Shown: positions 8,264 through 17,154 of the stretch, piece by piece | How the letters are laid out: every line of letters begins with the position of its first letter | How positions within the stretch are numbered: position 1 is the first letter of the stretch | Assembly (NCBI GenBank): GCA_025769875.1 | Contig: JAGFNK010000891.1 | Location: 1 to 19,002, forward strand | Reading direction: 5' to 3' | Length of the DNA stretch: 19,002 nt | Source of the DNA: Russula earlei | Lineage: Eukaryota; Basidiomycota; Agaricomycetes; Russulales; Russulaceae | Translations under genes and position numbers: made by a program | Notes under the pieces: model-generated | Database searches by the model: none | Told to the model about the DNA's origin: nothing | The model's input: the letters and a program-made list of their open reading frames with translations, nothing else

Positions 8264-8670
8264 TGTTAAGATTCACCAATCTTAATTACTCTTCTAGTGA
8301 TAGAGTTGCTTGATATAGTTCAAGCATTAGACTTCAGTGCCATTGATATTATCTTAGACAAGAGTGAATGAAGAGATGAAAGGGGCCTCTTATTGCTTAT
8401 GAAGAGTTGACTTCAGAAAGAGAGACAGAATTTGGTAGTGATTCAGAGATCAAGTCAAGTGTAAGGCTCAACTTTAGATACATCAGAGTATTTATACTGT
8501 ATCTCAATAACAGCTGATCTGATTCATATGAAACTCAGGAAGCACATAGCTGAGACCCTGTACTATCCAAAACAAGATATTTAAACTAAGAGGTATGAGT
8601 AATGACTCATGCATGAGTCATCCTTTCCTAATATCTGTCATTAATCCACTAAGCAATCAGTAAGTGTTGT
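8264..8670 (-). repeat. LTR-like arm, minus orientation
   Basis: The segment is the inverted counterpart of about 9150-9541. Shared words include AGAGTTGCTTGATATAGTTC, TTGATATTATCT, GTATTTATACT(G/A)TATCTCAA and ATGACTCATGC(A/G)TGAG. Similarity ends near 8670. It carries TGTTAAGAT at its outer end, the complement of the ATCTTAACA that ends at 9541. Confidence 0.75.
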
Positions 8671-9013
8671 AATCTGTCCCCTGGTTGTTCGTCTTTTGTC
8701 TCTATTTTCTACTTACTACCCTCATCCCCTTGACTACTGTTTCATCCCTTGATTCTGATCAACTTGTTATTGTTTCACCTTTCATGTTTCATCTACTGAT
8801 TGATCCCTTTCTGCCATTGGCTTGGTTTCTATCTATTGTTCCACATATGGTACTGTACAGCCTTGCTAGATACAGTATTTAAGCACCTGTAGAAGCTGGG
8901 GAATGCCCCAAGCTTAGCTTTGTCCCATTTCCTGTTGCATTCCTTGCTCTGTATCCTCTTTCAAAATCACAACTTGTTTGTGCTGGCTTATACTCTGCTT
9001 GACTTGAGCTCAT
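8671..9013. other. Spacer between inverted LTR-like arms
   Basis: T-rich sequence with no domain-bearing frame. A TATTTAAG box near 8875 followed by a CT-rich stretch hints at a third LTR-type promoter, but no terminal repeats or target duplication could be defined. Confidence 0.4.
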
Positions 9014-9541
9014 TGTTAAGATTCAATTTGCATCATTGTTTGTTTACTTACCTATGTCTGCTTACTCATTTCTTCTTACTGATTGCTTACTGATTTGATG
9101 ACTGATGCTTAGTGATCGTTGACTGATAGGATGACTGATGCTTAGCAATTGCTTACTGAACTGATGACAGATACTAGGAGAGAATGACTCATGCGTGAGC
9201 CATTTCTGATACGTTTGAATTGTGGTCTATTTGCTAGATACTACTGGGTCTCAGCTATGTGATCCCCAAGTTTCGTACAAATCAGATCAGCCGTTGTTGA
9301 GATATAGTATAAATACTCAGATGTATCAAGAGTTGAGCCTTATGCTCGACATACTCTCTGAAAGAATCTACTTCTTTCTTATTCTCTCAAACCAAGTCAC
9401 TACTCTAAGTAAAAGAGGCCCTTCTCATCTCATACATCCATTCTTCCTGAGATAATATCAAAGGATTCAAAGTCTAGTGCTTGAACTATATCAAGCAACT
9501 CTTTCACTAGAGTCAGTATTAAGATCAAGCAGATCTTAACA
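9014..9541 (+). mobile_element. LTR-like segment, plus orientation
   Basis: It begins TGTTAAGATTC (identical to the start of the whole insertion) and ends ATCTTAACA, a TG...CA segment of 528 bp. A GTATAAATAC box at about 9308 precedes GAGTTGAGCCTTATGCTC, also found near 12805 after another TATA box, consistent with a conserved R region. A 33-bp tandem duplication (GATGACTGATGCTTAG at 9097 and 9130) lies in the U3-like part. No matching 5-bp duplication flanks it. Confidence 0.6.
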
Positions 9542-9736
9542 CTTGTCACAAGGAACCTTTGTGTTCCTCTACTTCTCTCTCATCATCCTCCTCTTCTGTG
9601 AAACCAGAAGATCAACTCTGTCTGCAGATTTAGGTCATCCTTGACTTAGTCTTGAGATGCTAAAACCTTTGAACCAGTCTCTTCAAGTTGGCCCCCATTG
9701 AACCCCTGAACCAAGTCACAGGGAGTGGGCCCCACT
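9542..9736. other. Internal non-coding segment
   Basis: No PBS-like tRNA complement or gag frame is evident immediately after the LTR-like end. Only short frames are present. Confidence 0.4.
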
Positions 9737-9845
9737 TAGTGCTATCACAGCTTGGTCCAGTCTGGCTCAGTTTGGCTCAGCAACGGCTTGGCCAGATTGG
9801 GTGAGCCAGACCAAGCCAAGCCTGGCTTGCAGCTTGAGCCAATTT
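9737..9845. repeat. TGGCTCAG/CTTGGCC-rich repeat, possible element terminus
   Basis: It begins TAGTGCTATCACAGCTTGGT, similar in its first bases to the TAGTGCTTC end of the element closing at 7382. It continues with repeated TCTGGCTCAG, TTTGGCTCAG and GAGCCAGACCAAGCC words. A matching right end was not found. Confidence 0.4.
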
Positions 9846-9849
9846 GAGC

Positions 9850-10030
9850 TGCCCCATTTGGGACATGTCTACTTTTGGATCTACTTTCCATTTTGAGAAC
9901 ATTTGAACACTCTTGTTGCCACTTGGCACTTGCCACAGTTGCAAGTCGTTGAGTTAGCCACCCCAATGTGGCCCTTGGGCCATGTCTACTTTTGGATCTA
10001 CTTCCATTTTGAAAACACTTGAAGTCTTGT
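9850..10030. repeat. Direct repeat pair, about 50-65 bp, offset 117 bp
   Basis: Both copies read CATGTCTACTTTTGGATCTA, then CTT(T)CCATTTTGA(G/A)AACA and a CTTG end (9864-9914 and 9981-10029). The short GCCC...GGG(A/C)CATG lead-in is also shared. Confidence 0.8.
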
Positions 10031-10181
10031 ACCACTGGCAACTGCTGCTTATGTGACTTATGTGATCAGTTCAAATTTTCACCTACATCCTCCCAAGTGT
10101 ACTGAAACAGCAAGCACAATACTGTAATCCAGATAGATATATTGATACATTGTAACAAATGATGTTGGTTGCATGTGAGTG

Positions 10182-11640
10182 TTAGATGAGGCATCCCCAA
10201 TTGCTGAGAACTACTGGGTGACCAGAGACCTGTCTCGCAGTGAAGAATTCCCTCATGAGTTCCTGCTCACATCCTGATGGCTGGAGGTGGAAGCGTAGCA
10301 GCTCACCCAGCTTCTTGATGAGAGCACAGATCTTGTCCATCCATGCACAGCGTGCTGCCTGGAGCTCAATACATGTCATACTACTCCACATGCCAGCGCA
10401 AGCCACCTTAGCCCACCTATCATGCCTGCAAGTGAGCCGTCCTTACCATTTCTGCATGCCAGCGCTCGAGCATCTATGCAAGTGTGAGGGTGCACACTGT
10501 GGGCGATCTGAGGGTGAGGGCCAGGACCATCATTGTGGTGGGAACACTTGCAGGGCCAGTGACAGGATTTATCACAATTTCAGGTATGACAGATGGATGT
10601 GTCAATTGAGAAGTTGGAGTGGAGGAAGCAGGACATACAATCTTTGTGACCTCATGAGCTTCCTGCTGCTGCTTGACTTGTGTGACAAGTGAATGGTCCA
10701 GCATGAATTGGATCGCCTAAGCCACAGGATGTGCATGCCGCGCGCAATCCGAGGGTGAGGGCTGGGACAGAGGCAATGTATGGAGGCAATGTACAGAGGC
10801 AGGGCAGCACCATTGTGGGTGGTGGTGCCATCCACAGAGGTGGAGGTGGAGGTGAAGTTGGAGTCAGGAATATCCCATGTGAGGGGATGTCCATGTGCTT
10901 TATGCCAGGTGTTGTCAGTGTGGAAGGCTTTGACAACTTGGGGATGGAGGAGACCCAAGGCAGGGTGGGTGTCAGGCACTAGGAGGGAGGGCACAAGAGG
11001 CTCCGAGGTGAGGTGTGGGCAGAAGTTGTCAAAGATGTTGAGCACAGCTATTGCTCTTGTTGTCATGTCTTGGCCATGGCTGCATGGTCATCTCCAACTG
11101 AGGTGGTGGTGGCATGCATGGGCAATAGCGTGTGGCCTGCAGTGTGCATCCTGAGCTATTGGCATGTCTGGGTGTGTCAGCAAATGGCCTGCAATGGTGG
11201 TGGCTTCTGCTTCTTGAGGTGGCAGCATGTTCTTCATCATCTGATTCTTTGTGGGTTGTTCTATTTGTTCCTTGTTGACATCTTTTATGCAGTGTGGTCT
11301 GGAAGCAGGGGTGTGGGTGGCAAGCACGAGTTCATAGGCATAAGTGTAGGGGGCACTGGAGGCATTGAGATGGTGATACTGACTGGGGCAGTGGGAGGTA
11401 CAGCTGGTGCTAAAGTGGCTGAGGTGGCGGCTGGCAATATGGTGGACAGAGCTGAGGTGCCAAAGGACAAGGCTGAGATGGCGGCAGTGGCTGGGGATGC
11501 TGGGGATGCAGCGGTGTAGGTACCAGTGCTGATGCTGGTGCTAGTGAAGGTGCCAGTGCTGGTGCTAGTGCTGGTGACAGTGGCTCTTCCACATCACCGC
11601 TGTGTTCCGAGGAGTTAGAGAACTGAGGTGGGGATGGATG
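10182..11640 (-). pseudogene. Pro-rich unit copy 2, decayed minus-strand frames
   Basis: Several short minus-strand frames carry Pro/Ala/Ser-rich sequence. Around 11270-11470 they encode TLMPMNSCLPPTPLLPDHTA and, in a shifted frame, KDVNKEQIEQPTKNQ, matching copy 1 at 6226-7167. At nucleotide level 11270-11365 aligns with 6540-6660 (AAGCAGGGG, GGCATAAGTGTAGGGG). Stops and frameshifts separate the pieces. A frame at 10182-10406 contains AWMDKICALIKKLGELL and looks more like real protein, but I do not recognise it. Internal duplication is visible: GAGGGTGAGGGC occurs near 10508 and 10750. Role unknown. Confidence 0.4.
11521..11585. repeat. Short tandem GTGCTGGTGCTAGTG-type repeat
   Basis: Degenerate 6- to 9-bp words (GTGCTGATGCTGGTGCTAGTG then GTGCCAGTGCTGGTGC) repeat here. 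On the minus strand they read as Ala-Pro repeats. Confidence 0.6.
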
Positions 11641-11848
11641 AGGCTAAGATGGAGGCAGCAGATGGGGAGATGGTGGGTGGACCTAACACGCAATTGGCAG
11701 GGCAGCAGGGTGTGTGTAAGCTTTTAGCAAGCTGCCGTGCAGCACGACTTCAGTCACACACAACTCTTGTCTCACAGGCCATCATACAATCCTCAATGCT
11801 CCTTTGGCATCTTGGCAACATACTCAAGCTCTTGGAATCACTTTTAGA

Positions 11849-12504
11849 ATGCCTAGGGGAAAGAGACAGAACCCAGTGACTGCATCGCCTAGGAAAAGGA
11901 CATCAAAGCATGCTTGTGCAACCCAGGGTCAGGACCAGGACATTGAAGATGTCCATCTGCCTGGTGGCATCCTCTAAACAATGTTTTCTGTTCAATGTAA
12001 GTGGGTTTCAATTTGTGTGGTATTATCAGCACTGACATATGTGGTGATAATCATTAGTTACACCCACTGCAGCTGCAACAAGAGCTGTGTCGACCTTGTC
12101 AACTCCAAGACATCCTTGTGTCACTTTTGACCCTGTTGTGACCACAGCTAGTGGCAGCACCCAACAGCTCAATCAAGCTCCAGGATCTGGTGTCGACAAT
12201 CCTTTCATTAGCTCTGGAAGCTCTGGATCTCAAATTTCCACTGGGCAACGCATATGTAGATTATGTTATGTAATCAATGAAACTAATTTTTGTTCGACAT
12301 GGACAGAATATTTCTTCACATGCTGTTGTGGATGATGAAGACTTCAACCTCAATACATCCCCCCTCTCCTCTGACACTGAAGATGCTACTGTACCTGCTT
12401 GTTACCAAGTGGTTTGGGGTCTGGAGAATGCCGGAACACCTGAACTATGGACTGCACCATTTGCATCATGCATGCGTCAGATCTTGATCATTTATGTCTG
12501 TTGA
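11849..12504 (+). pseudogene. TE ORF remnant with basic N-terminus
   Basis: The ATG at 11849 opens MPRGKRQNPVTASPRKRTSK, a basic Ser/Pro-rich start typical of many basidiomycete transposon ORFs, and stops at 11975. GTAAGT at 11997 and a CAG at 12070-12072 could bound an intron. The next open stretch (12073-12255) is Ser/Gly/Gln-rich. A further one from 12307 reads SSHAVVDDEDFNLNTSPLSS. I could not make all pieces join in frame, so it is treated as broken. No catalytic domain is visible. It lies inside the nested insertion and may be the start of an ORF whose body has been deleted. Confidence 0.4.
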
Positions 12505-12552
12505 TATCACATTCAGAATGTGTTGATCATATCTTTCTGAAGATGTACTGAA

Positions 12553-12575
12553 GAAGCAATGAGTAGCATTGCTTC
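12553..12575. repeat. Small perfect hairpin GAAGCAATG/CATTGCTTC
   Basis: Nine-base arms (12553-12561, 12567-12575) with a 5-base loop. Further GAAGCA/TGCTTC words follow to 12745. Confidence 0.75.
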
Positions 12576-12627
12576 TGTCCCAGATGTTCCTGTACCACCA
12601 CATACGTCACTTCCTTGATTAGAAAAG

Positions 12628-12745
12628 TACTTATGACACTGAGATTGCTACTAGGGAAGCACTTAATGCTTCCAGCACTGAGATTGTCTACATAGAAGCA
12701 ACCTCACTTCTATGAGCCACCTTTTGCTTCTATAGCACCAACCAG
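12628..12745. repeat. U3-like repeats (CACTGAGATTG and GAAGCA/TGCTTC words)
   Basis: CACTGAGATTG occurs twice about 40 bp apart, each followed by GAAGCA motifs. The location upstream of a TATA box suggests enhancer-like U3 repeats of an LTR. Confidence 0.45.
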
Positions 12746-13020
12746 TACTACAATAGCATGAACCTTATCCCTGTAGGGCTATATAAAGCCCCCAGTCTGT
12801 AGCAGTTGAGCCTTAAGCTCAACTTAGTTTGCCAATCCCAAACAGTTGACTCCTACCCTGTTTTCAGAGCCCCTCTCATCTTGTTGCCATACTCCAGAAG
12901 GATCTAACACTCCTTCCCCTCCACAAGTATTGCTTGCTTGACTCAAGCATATCTGCATTGGTAGGACACATTCATAGACATGACCATTGATCTTATTTAA
13001 GGCACTTTGGAGCCTTAACA
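12746..13020 (+). mobile_element. LTR-like promoter/R/U5 fragment
   Basis: A TATATAAAG box (about 12780) is followed after about 25 bases by GTTGAGCCTTAAGCTCAAC and a downstream GAGCCCCTCTCATCTT. This parallels TATAAATAC, GAGTTGAGCCTTATGCTC and GAGGCCCTTCTCATCT in 9308-9435. It ends GAGCCTTAACA, compatible with an LTR 3' end. The upstream LTR start is not identified. Confidence 0.5.
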
Positions 13021-13115
13021 GCAATAACAAAGCCTGAAGTCAGCTAATCAGTAACCAAATGAGTAAGCAAGCATGGGTAAGCAATCAGTCATGAACATGA
13101 GTCAGATTCCTAACA
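13021..13115 (-). repeat. LTR-start fragment, minus orientation, closing the insertion
   Basis: Its reverse complement begins TGTTAGGAATC and shares TGCTTACTCATTT and TTACTGATT with the start of the LTR-like segment at 9014. The right end of the insertion is therefore an inverted LTR start rather than an LTR 3' end. Confidence 0.5.
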
Positions 13116-13120
13116 TGTAG
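13116..13120. repeat. Right target-site duplication TGTAG
   Basis: It matches 8259-8263 and lies exactly where the reverse-transcriptase frame resumes. Confidence 0.9.
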
Positions 13121-13350
13121 GCAAGAAAGATGGCAAATGATGCTATGTCCAAGATTATAGACATCTTAATGTGATTACTGTTGAAAACAAAACCCCCCTT
13201 CCTCTCATTCCTGAAATCATCACTTGCTTAGGAAGTAAACAATACTTCACTAAGTTTGACATACAGTGGGGTTATAATAACATACACATCAAAGACAGTG
13301 ATCAATGGAAGGCACCATTCAAAACTAACAAGGGCTTAATTTGAACCATG
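13116..13350 (+). pseudogene. Ty3/gypsy pol, continuation of reverse transcriptase
   Basis: It continues in the frame left at 8263: GKKDGK, stop, CYVQDYRHLNVITVENKTPL, then KQYFTKFDIQWGYNNIHI (the first aspartate box of gypsy RT) and WKAPFKTNKGL. TGA stops lie at 13138-13140, where gypsy RTs normally have Trp, and at 13342-13344. Similarity is lost after about 13350, so the YxDD catalytic box, RNase H and integrase are absent. It is the same gene as 7501-8263. Confidence 0.9.
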
Positions 13351-13940
13351 GTGGCAAGACTGGAGTATGCAGAACAAGCACAATTTAAATGACAAATGAA
13401 GAGTGAGACTGTTGCAATGCACAAACAAAGTGGGCAATTGAAATAAGCATCCATGCAGGTCATTTTGAATGCTAGGTTGTGCAGTTGTTCCCCAGAAAGG
13501 GGAGGAAAGCTGGTAGTGCAATTGTTGTCACTGTTGGCATGGGTGATGGTGGTGGTCCAAGATCAAGAAGCAATGTTGCATGATGTTTCAATGTGGCCAG
13601 CCTTTGTCCTTGTACTTCTTGAACACTGCAAATGATGTCATATTGACCTGCAAATCAACTAAGATGAGGCTCACAGTGTGGGAATGCCATGCCAAGTTTC
13701 TAGTATGTTGAGATAAAGAGTAGCCAAAGTGTTGATGCGTCAGCCAAAACTGTCCAGGTGGCCCACAGGCCCAGACCACATAAGTGTTTCAGCTCAGTTG
13801 CTGCAACACATACAATAGCAAAATTGATAGTGTGATCTAAGACAATCGGTAGCTAGCACATAGCGATCATGAAAACAATTTGATAGTTACTACAGACAAA
13901 ATAATTAGGGACACTCTCAGATACTTAAGAGTGTTGTACA
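13351..13940. other. Remnant/intergenic DNA
   Basis: Frames on both strands are short and unrecognised, including a minus-strand one at 13588-13779. The RT sequence does not continue. Composition changes gradually to the AT-rich spacer. Confidence 0.5.
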
Positions 13941-13949
13941 TACAGTAGA

Positions 13950-14085
13950 TACTTCAGTTTCGTCTCACAGAAACTGAAGTAAGTACTTACTATCTCACGA
14001 TCTTATCAGTAGCTGATTACGCATTGTAGTATCATTTTATTAGGTAAATATGACACAAGTAGTTTTGTCTCACAGAAACTGAATA
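13950..14085. repeat. Hairpin and its diverged direct copy
   Basis: ACTTCAGTTTC and GAAACTGAAGT form an 11-bp perfect hairpin around GTCTCACA (about 13950-13980). The core GTTT(C/T)GTCTCACAGAAACTGAA recurs near 14061-14083, and ATCATTTTATT appears on both sides of the second copy. It is probably a small MITE scar. Confidence 0.65.
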
Positions 14086-14099
14086 TCATTTTATTTGAT

Positions 14100-15148
14100 C
14101 TACTACAATCTAATCTGCCTTATCACTGCATGATTCAACACAGTAACCCACGGTAGGTGGAGCGCTGTGCTCTTGATACCATCAGCCCACGAGGGGGTCC
14201 GGTGGTCGAGTCACGAGGAAACCGCGTGGATATGATGTTTGAACTGCGGCGCGTAGTCCCGAGGTCGCGCAAATTATTGTCAGCTTGCATTTATATAAGG
14301 ACATAAGGACTTGCCCCAAGACGAAGAGGGGCAAGTCGACTCTTGTCGCACCGGACACGTGCTTACCTAAAGTGCTTTCACGCTCAAATACTGAGTACGC
14401 GGCCGTGACAGCTTGCGTCATTTTTAGCTCCGCCTCGTTTTTTCCGATTGTTTGTAATGCCTTTTTGTCTTGATAAGCGTGTTGACCTTGGAAATTGGAA
14501 AAAGCCCGTCGGAGGACCAAACGGACCGATCCAAAACTCAGATGCCTACCCGTACCGCACTGACTAGCTCGTATGAACTGTCGTTGTGTTCCTGAACAGT
14601 TTTTGTCTATTCGGCGCTCATCGTTATCACCTTCTGATGGATGGCACTTACGGGCACGCGCCGAGTACGGCCTGGATCACGTGTTTACAACCATCTCCTT
14701 TAGTTCCCAATGGAAATGAAAATGAAAACTGAATGTCGGTGGGCCCGCCTTCATCACCACGCCTTGCTGACGTAGATGATTCAGCACGGCTGCGATCATA
14801 TGCAAAATCCGACAACCTAGGACTGAGCTCCATGTACATATGCAGTCCCTCTTGCTTCGCTGAAATTGATGCTTGTGACCTGCACTTCTTTCAACTGCTC
14901 AAACTTCCGCCCACCTTTCCCGTCCTGACTTTTGCGCCATCAGAGCGTCACGCTGTCGGAGAAGAAATATGGGCGGCGCTGACGATACCTCTTCAGGGAC
15001 GGCGCTCGGACAGAACGTGTTGTATTTCAGTTCACTTCCCACCTGGGCAACCATTCCGGCGTCTGGACCTCAGGCCAGGGCCCCGGGTCCCCAGCTTGCC
15101 GCCAATCAACCAGAATGCAGGGACTGACGGGTCAGGTGGCATACGCAG
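14100..15148. other. CpG-rich intergenic region and upstream region of the kinase-like gene
   Basis: CpG content rises sharply from about 14140. A TTTATATAAGG TATA-like word occurs at about 14289, but no convincing gene follows it. Longer frames (minus 14182-14520; plus 14733-15194) have no recognisable domain. The second runs through the likely promoter of the next gene, so neither is annotated. Confidence 0.5.
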
Positions 15149-15153
15149 TATAA
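15149..15153 (+). promoter_or_regulatory. TATA box of the kinase-like gene
   Basis: GCAGTATAAGACC lies 65-69 bases upstream of the ATG at 15218. It would give a short leader ending CCTCGCAATCATGGCG. Confidence 0.5.
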
Positions 15154-15217
15154 GACCCAGTCTGTACACCGTATACCGGCGCACGAACCTCTGACACCTC
15201 AGCCCACCCTCGCAATC

Positions 15218-16388
15218 ATGGCGACGCTAGTCTTGACTATGCCCACATCTCCCGAGCTTCCGCGTAGCTATGAGCACCGTACCCTTCGCGCGCACGAAGC
15301 TCATAAAGCTACTGGCCCATCGTTCTCCCTCAGCAACACGTCGTGGCTCAGGGGTCAGTCGATCCTGCGCGGGACTCTCTCCTCTCCCCGCGTCACCGTC
15401 GACGTAGTGGCCAAGTTAGGCACGACCACCAGCACCATCAACGTTCTCAGAAAAGAGCTCGCCTTCTACCAAAAACTCCACCGCTTGCAGGGAGTCTGCA
15501 TCCCCAAGTGCTTCGGATACTTCTTTACCGTGTCTGACGAGCAAACGTTTGGTTGCCTGATCCTCGAGTACTGTGGCAAGCCCATCCGTTCGATCTACGA
15601 TAGCCAAGGCGACGTACCTCTCGTTTTGAGGTGCACTCTTGTTCTTGTTCTTGTCCATTATCCGACCAATTTTTCCGCTGACGTCCTGGCTATTCAGAGT
15701 GAACATCATCAACGCGATTAAACGGATACACGACGCGGGGGTCGTTCTCGGCGGGTTTGGAGTCCTCGACGTTCTGGTCGCGAACACAACACCTTTCATA
15801 GTCAACTTCAAGAATGCTTCCGAGAGAGTTTGCGAACGGAGGCTGGACATCGTCAAAGGGGCGATCGCGCCTACGCGTGAGCAGTTTGGTTGCCCAGAAC
15901 TCTATCGACACTGTGTCGACCTTCGGATCTGGAAGCCCCGTGAGCTTTTACACCTCCACCAAGATTCAGCATGTTCGGCTGACTGGCTCACTGATTCAGG
16001 CACGTTCACTTTCGAAGGCCAGCGATTCCACGTGGAAGACGTGTCTAGTCCAGCGCAACTCACGCAAAAGATCTCGAATGACGCGAAGCCCATCGAGAAA
16101 TCCCGAGCAGATGCGATGCACGCCACTGTTAAACACCTTCTAGACTTCTACCGGGAAGAGTTCCCGGGGTTAGAAGGTTATACTTTTTTTACTGGCCCGG
16201 TCCTGTCATACATCGTGAGACTGATCGATAACGGCTTTGTAGATTGGCATAAACAGTGGCTGGCCGCTGGTTCTCCGCTTCCTGCACAGAAGGATACCCG
16301 TGGCGGCGGAGAAAGGGACGTCGCGACCGATCTGTGGAATCTCAAAATACCCATTCGTTCGTCAACGACCGTCCAATCATCGTTATAA
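15218..16388 (+). CDS. Kinase-fold protein with degenerate catalytic motifs (probable pseudokinase)
   Basis: The ATG at 15218 (context CAATCATGGCG) starts a gene whose first intron is 15631-15697 (GTGCAC...CTGAC...TTCAG). A likely second intron is 15940-15999 (GTGAGC...CTGAC...TTCAG, 60 nt). Skipping the second still leaves an open frame, giving 367 residues unspliced or 347 spliced. Kinase landmarks are VVAKL (Lys66), an alpha-C-like LRKELAFYQKL (Glu80), a hinge LILEYCGKP (114-122), and IHDAGVV at 148-154. Related basidiomycete kinase-like proteins then read HGDF...N and IxDF. Here the same places are L155-G156-G157-F158, D162 and N174-F175, so the catalytic Asp, the metal-binding Asn and the DFG-like Asp are all missing. 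The C-terminal half is alpha-helical and unassigned. There are no signal peptide or membrane segments. It is probably cytosolic with a binding role rather than phosphotransfer, which is inference. Confidence 0.75.
15631..15697 (+). other. Intron 1 of the kinase-like gene
   Basis: 67 nt, GTGCAC donor, CTGAC branch-like word about 20 bases before the TTCAG acceptor. Splicing joins AG|A to make Arg138 and restores the frame. Confidence 0.8.
15940..15999 (+). other. Probable in-frame 60-nt intron 2 of the kinase-like gene
   Basis: GTGAGC donor, CTGAC and CTGAT near the end, CAG acceptor. Removal gives LRIWKPRTFTFEGQRF, which reads more smoothly than the unspliced Leu/His/Ser-rich insert. The length is divisible by three and contains no stop. 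Confidence 0.65.
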
Positions 16389-17150
16389 GTGATCAGAGCG
16401 GTCTGAGCGCGCGACGGGGGCGCGAAGAAAACCTGGGAATGTTATATTACATTGATACTTTGAGGCTGCTACTACTGGATCGAAGACGACTTGCAAAAGG
16501 GCTGTGAAAATCATATGAGTACGTATGGAGTTATCGTCGTCGGGAACTAAACAACGTACTGCGGTGCACCCTTGCATGTGCCATACCTACTTTTAAGCGT
16601 CGTCATGCGCGGGGGTAAGGATTGCCCCTCTCGGATGCCACGGGGCAAGTGGAGCCCAGGGAGAGATGGAGGGAATCACAAGCAAGGCCGACGCTAACGT
16701 CATATACCCTCGAAGAACCCAAATCATCAATCAAATGGATGAAGAGCACATACCAAATCATGATGAAATGATGCAAGCGGGCTCGAAGAAATGTGCAATA
16801 ATAAGGGCACCACAAGGCTATCCACGGTTTCCCTTCCGTATGAATACCCTCTTTTGTGCTCGTAGAGGTTATAACTGTGGGCAACGCCGACTTGGTACTT
16901 GCCAAGTTGATACTCACGCTTTATTCTTTCGTTGAGCACGACGCGACTCATCATGGCGCCCATTATTCCATTCAAGCCTTCAAGAATGATAATTCCAGGT
17001 AGCGGGTTTCTTCTCTTTGATTATCAGGACAAAACGTATTGGCGAAGTGCGTAAAAGAGAGCGTGATCGGTTGGTTCACTGGGCGTTGAACGTTGAGCGC
17101 TGGCAGGCATTTCGCGTCACGACGGACAGGAATGGATAAGTCCAGTCCAC
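16389..17150. other. Intergenic region downstream of the kinase-like gene
   Basis: No gene is supported. Overlapping frames at 16603-16975 on both strands are unrecognised, with no consistent splice or start signals. Confidence 0.5.
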
Positions 17151-17154
17151 TAAA

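Larger units (their letters stand above)
8264..13115. mobile_element. 4.85-kb nested insertion in gypsy pol
   Basis: The insertion starts TGTTAAGATTC and ends GATTCCTAACA, so it has short inverted ends and TG...CA termini with a 5-bp duplication, as made by an LTR-retrotransposon integrase. Inside are LTR-like segments in opposite orientations, repeated GC-poor blocks, a Pro-rich minus-strand unit and another ORF fragment, but no intact pol. The block is therefore probably a composite: an LTR element later invaded and rearranged by others. Its two ends are not direct repeats of each other, so it is not a simple full-length element. Confidence 0.8.

Noticed and set aside
9745..10041. Minus-strand frame with repeated SRSKSRH peptides
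   Set aside because: The peptide repeat simply reflects the 50-bp direct repeat in the DNA. No gene signals accompany it.
14140..14225. tRNA-like GGTGGTCGAGTCACGAGG stretch
   Set aside because: No cloverleaf with acceptor, D and anticodon stems could be made around it; only a T-loop-like fragment is present.
14182..14520. Minus-strand 112-codon frame
   Set aside because: No domain, no promoter or Kozak support, and CpG-rich sequence opens frames on both strands.
14733..15194. Plus-strand 153-codon frame upstream of the kinase-like gene
   Set aside because: It runs through the probable promoter and TATA box of the downstream gene and has no recognisable domain or splice pattern. It is explained by GC-rich chance openness.
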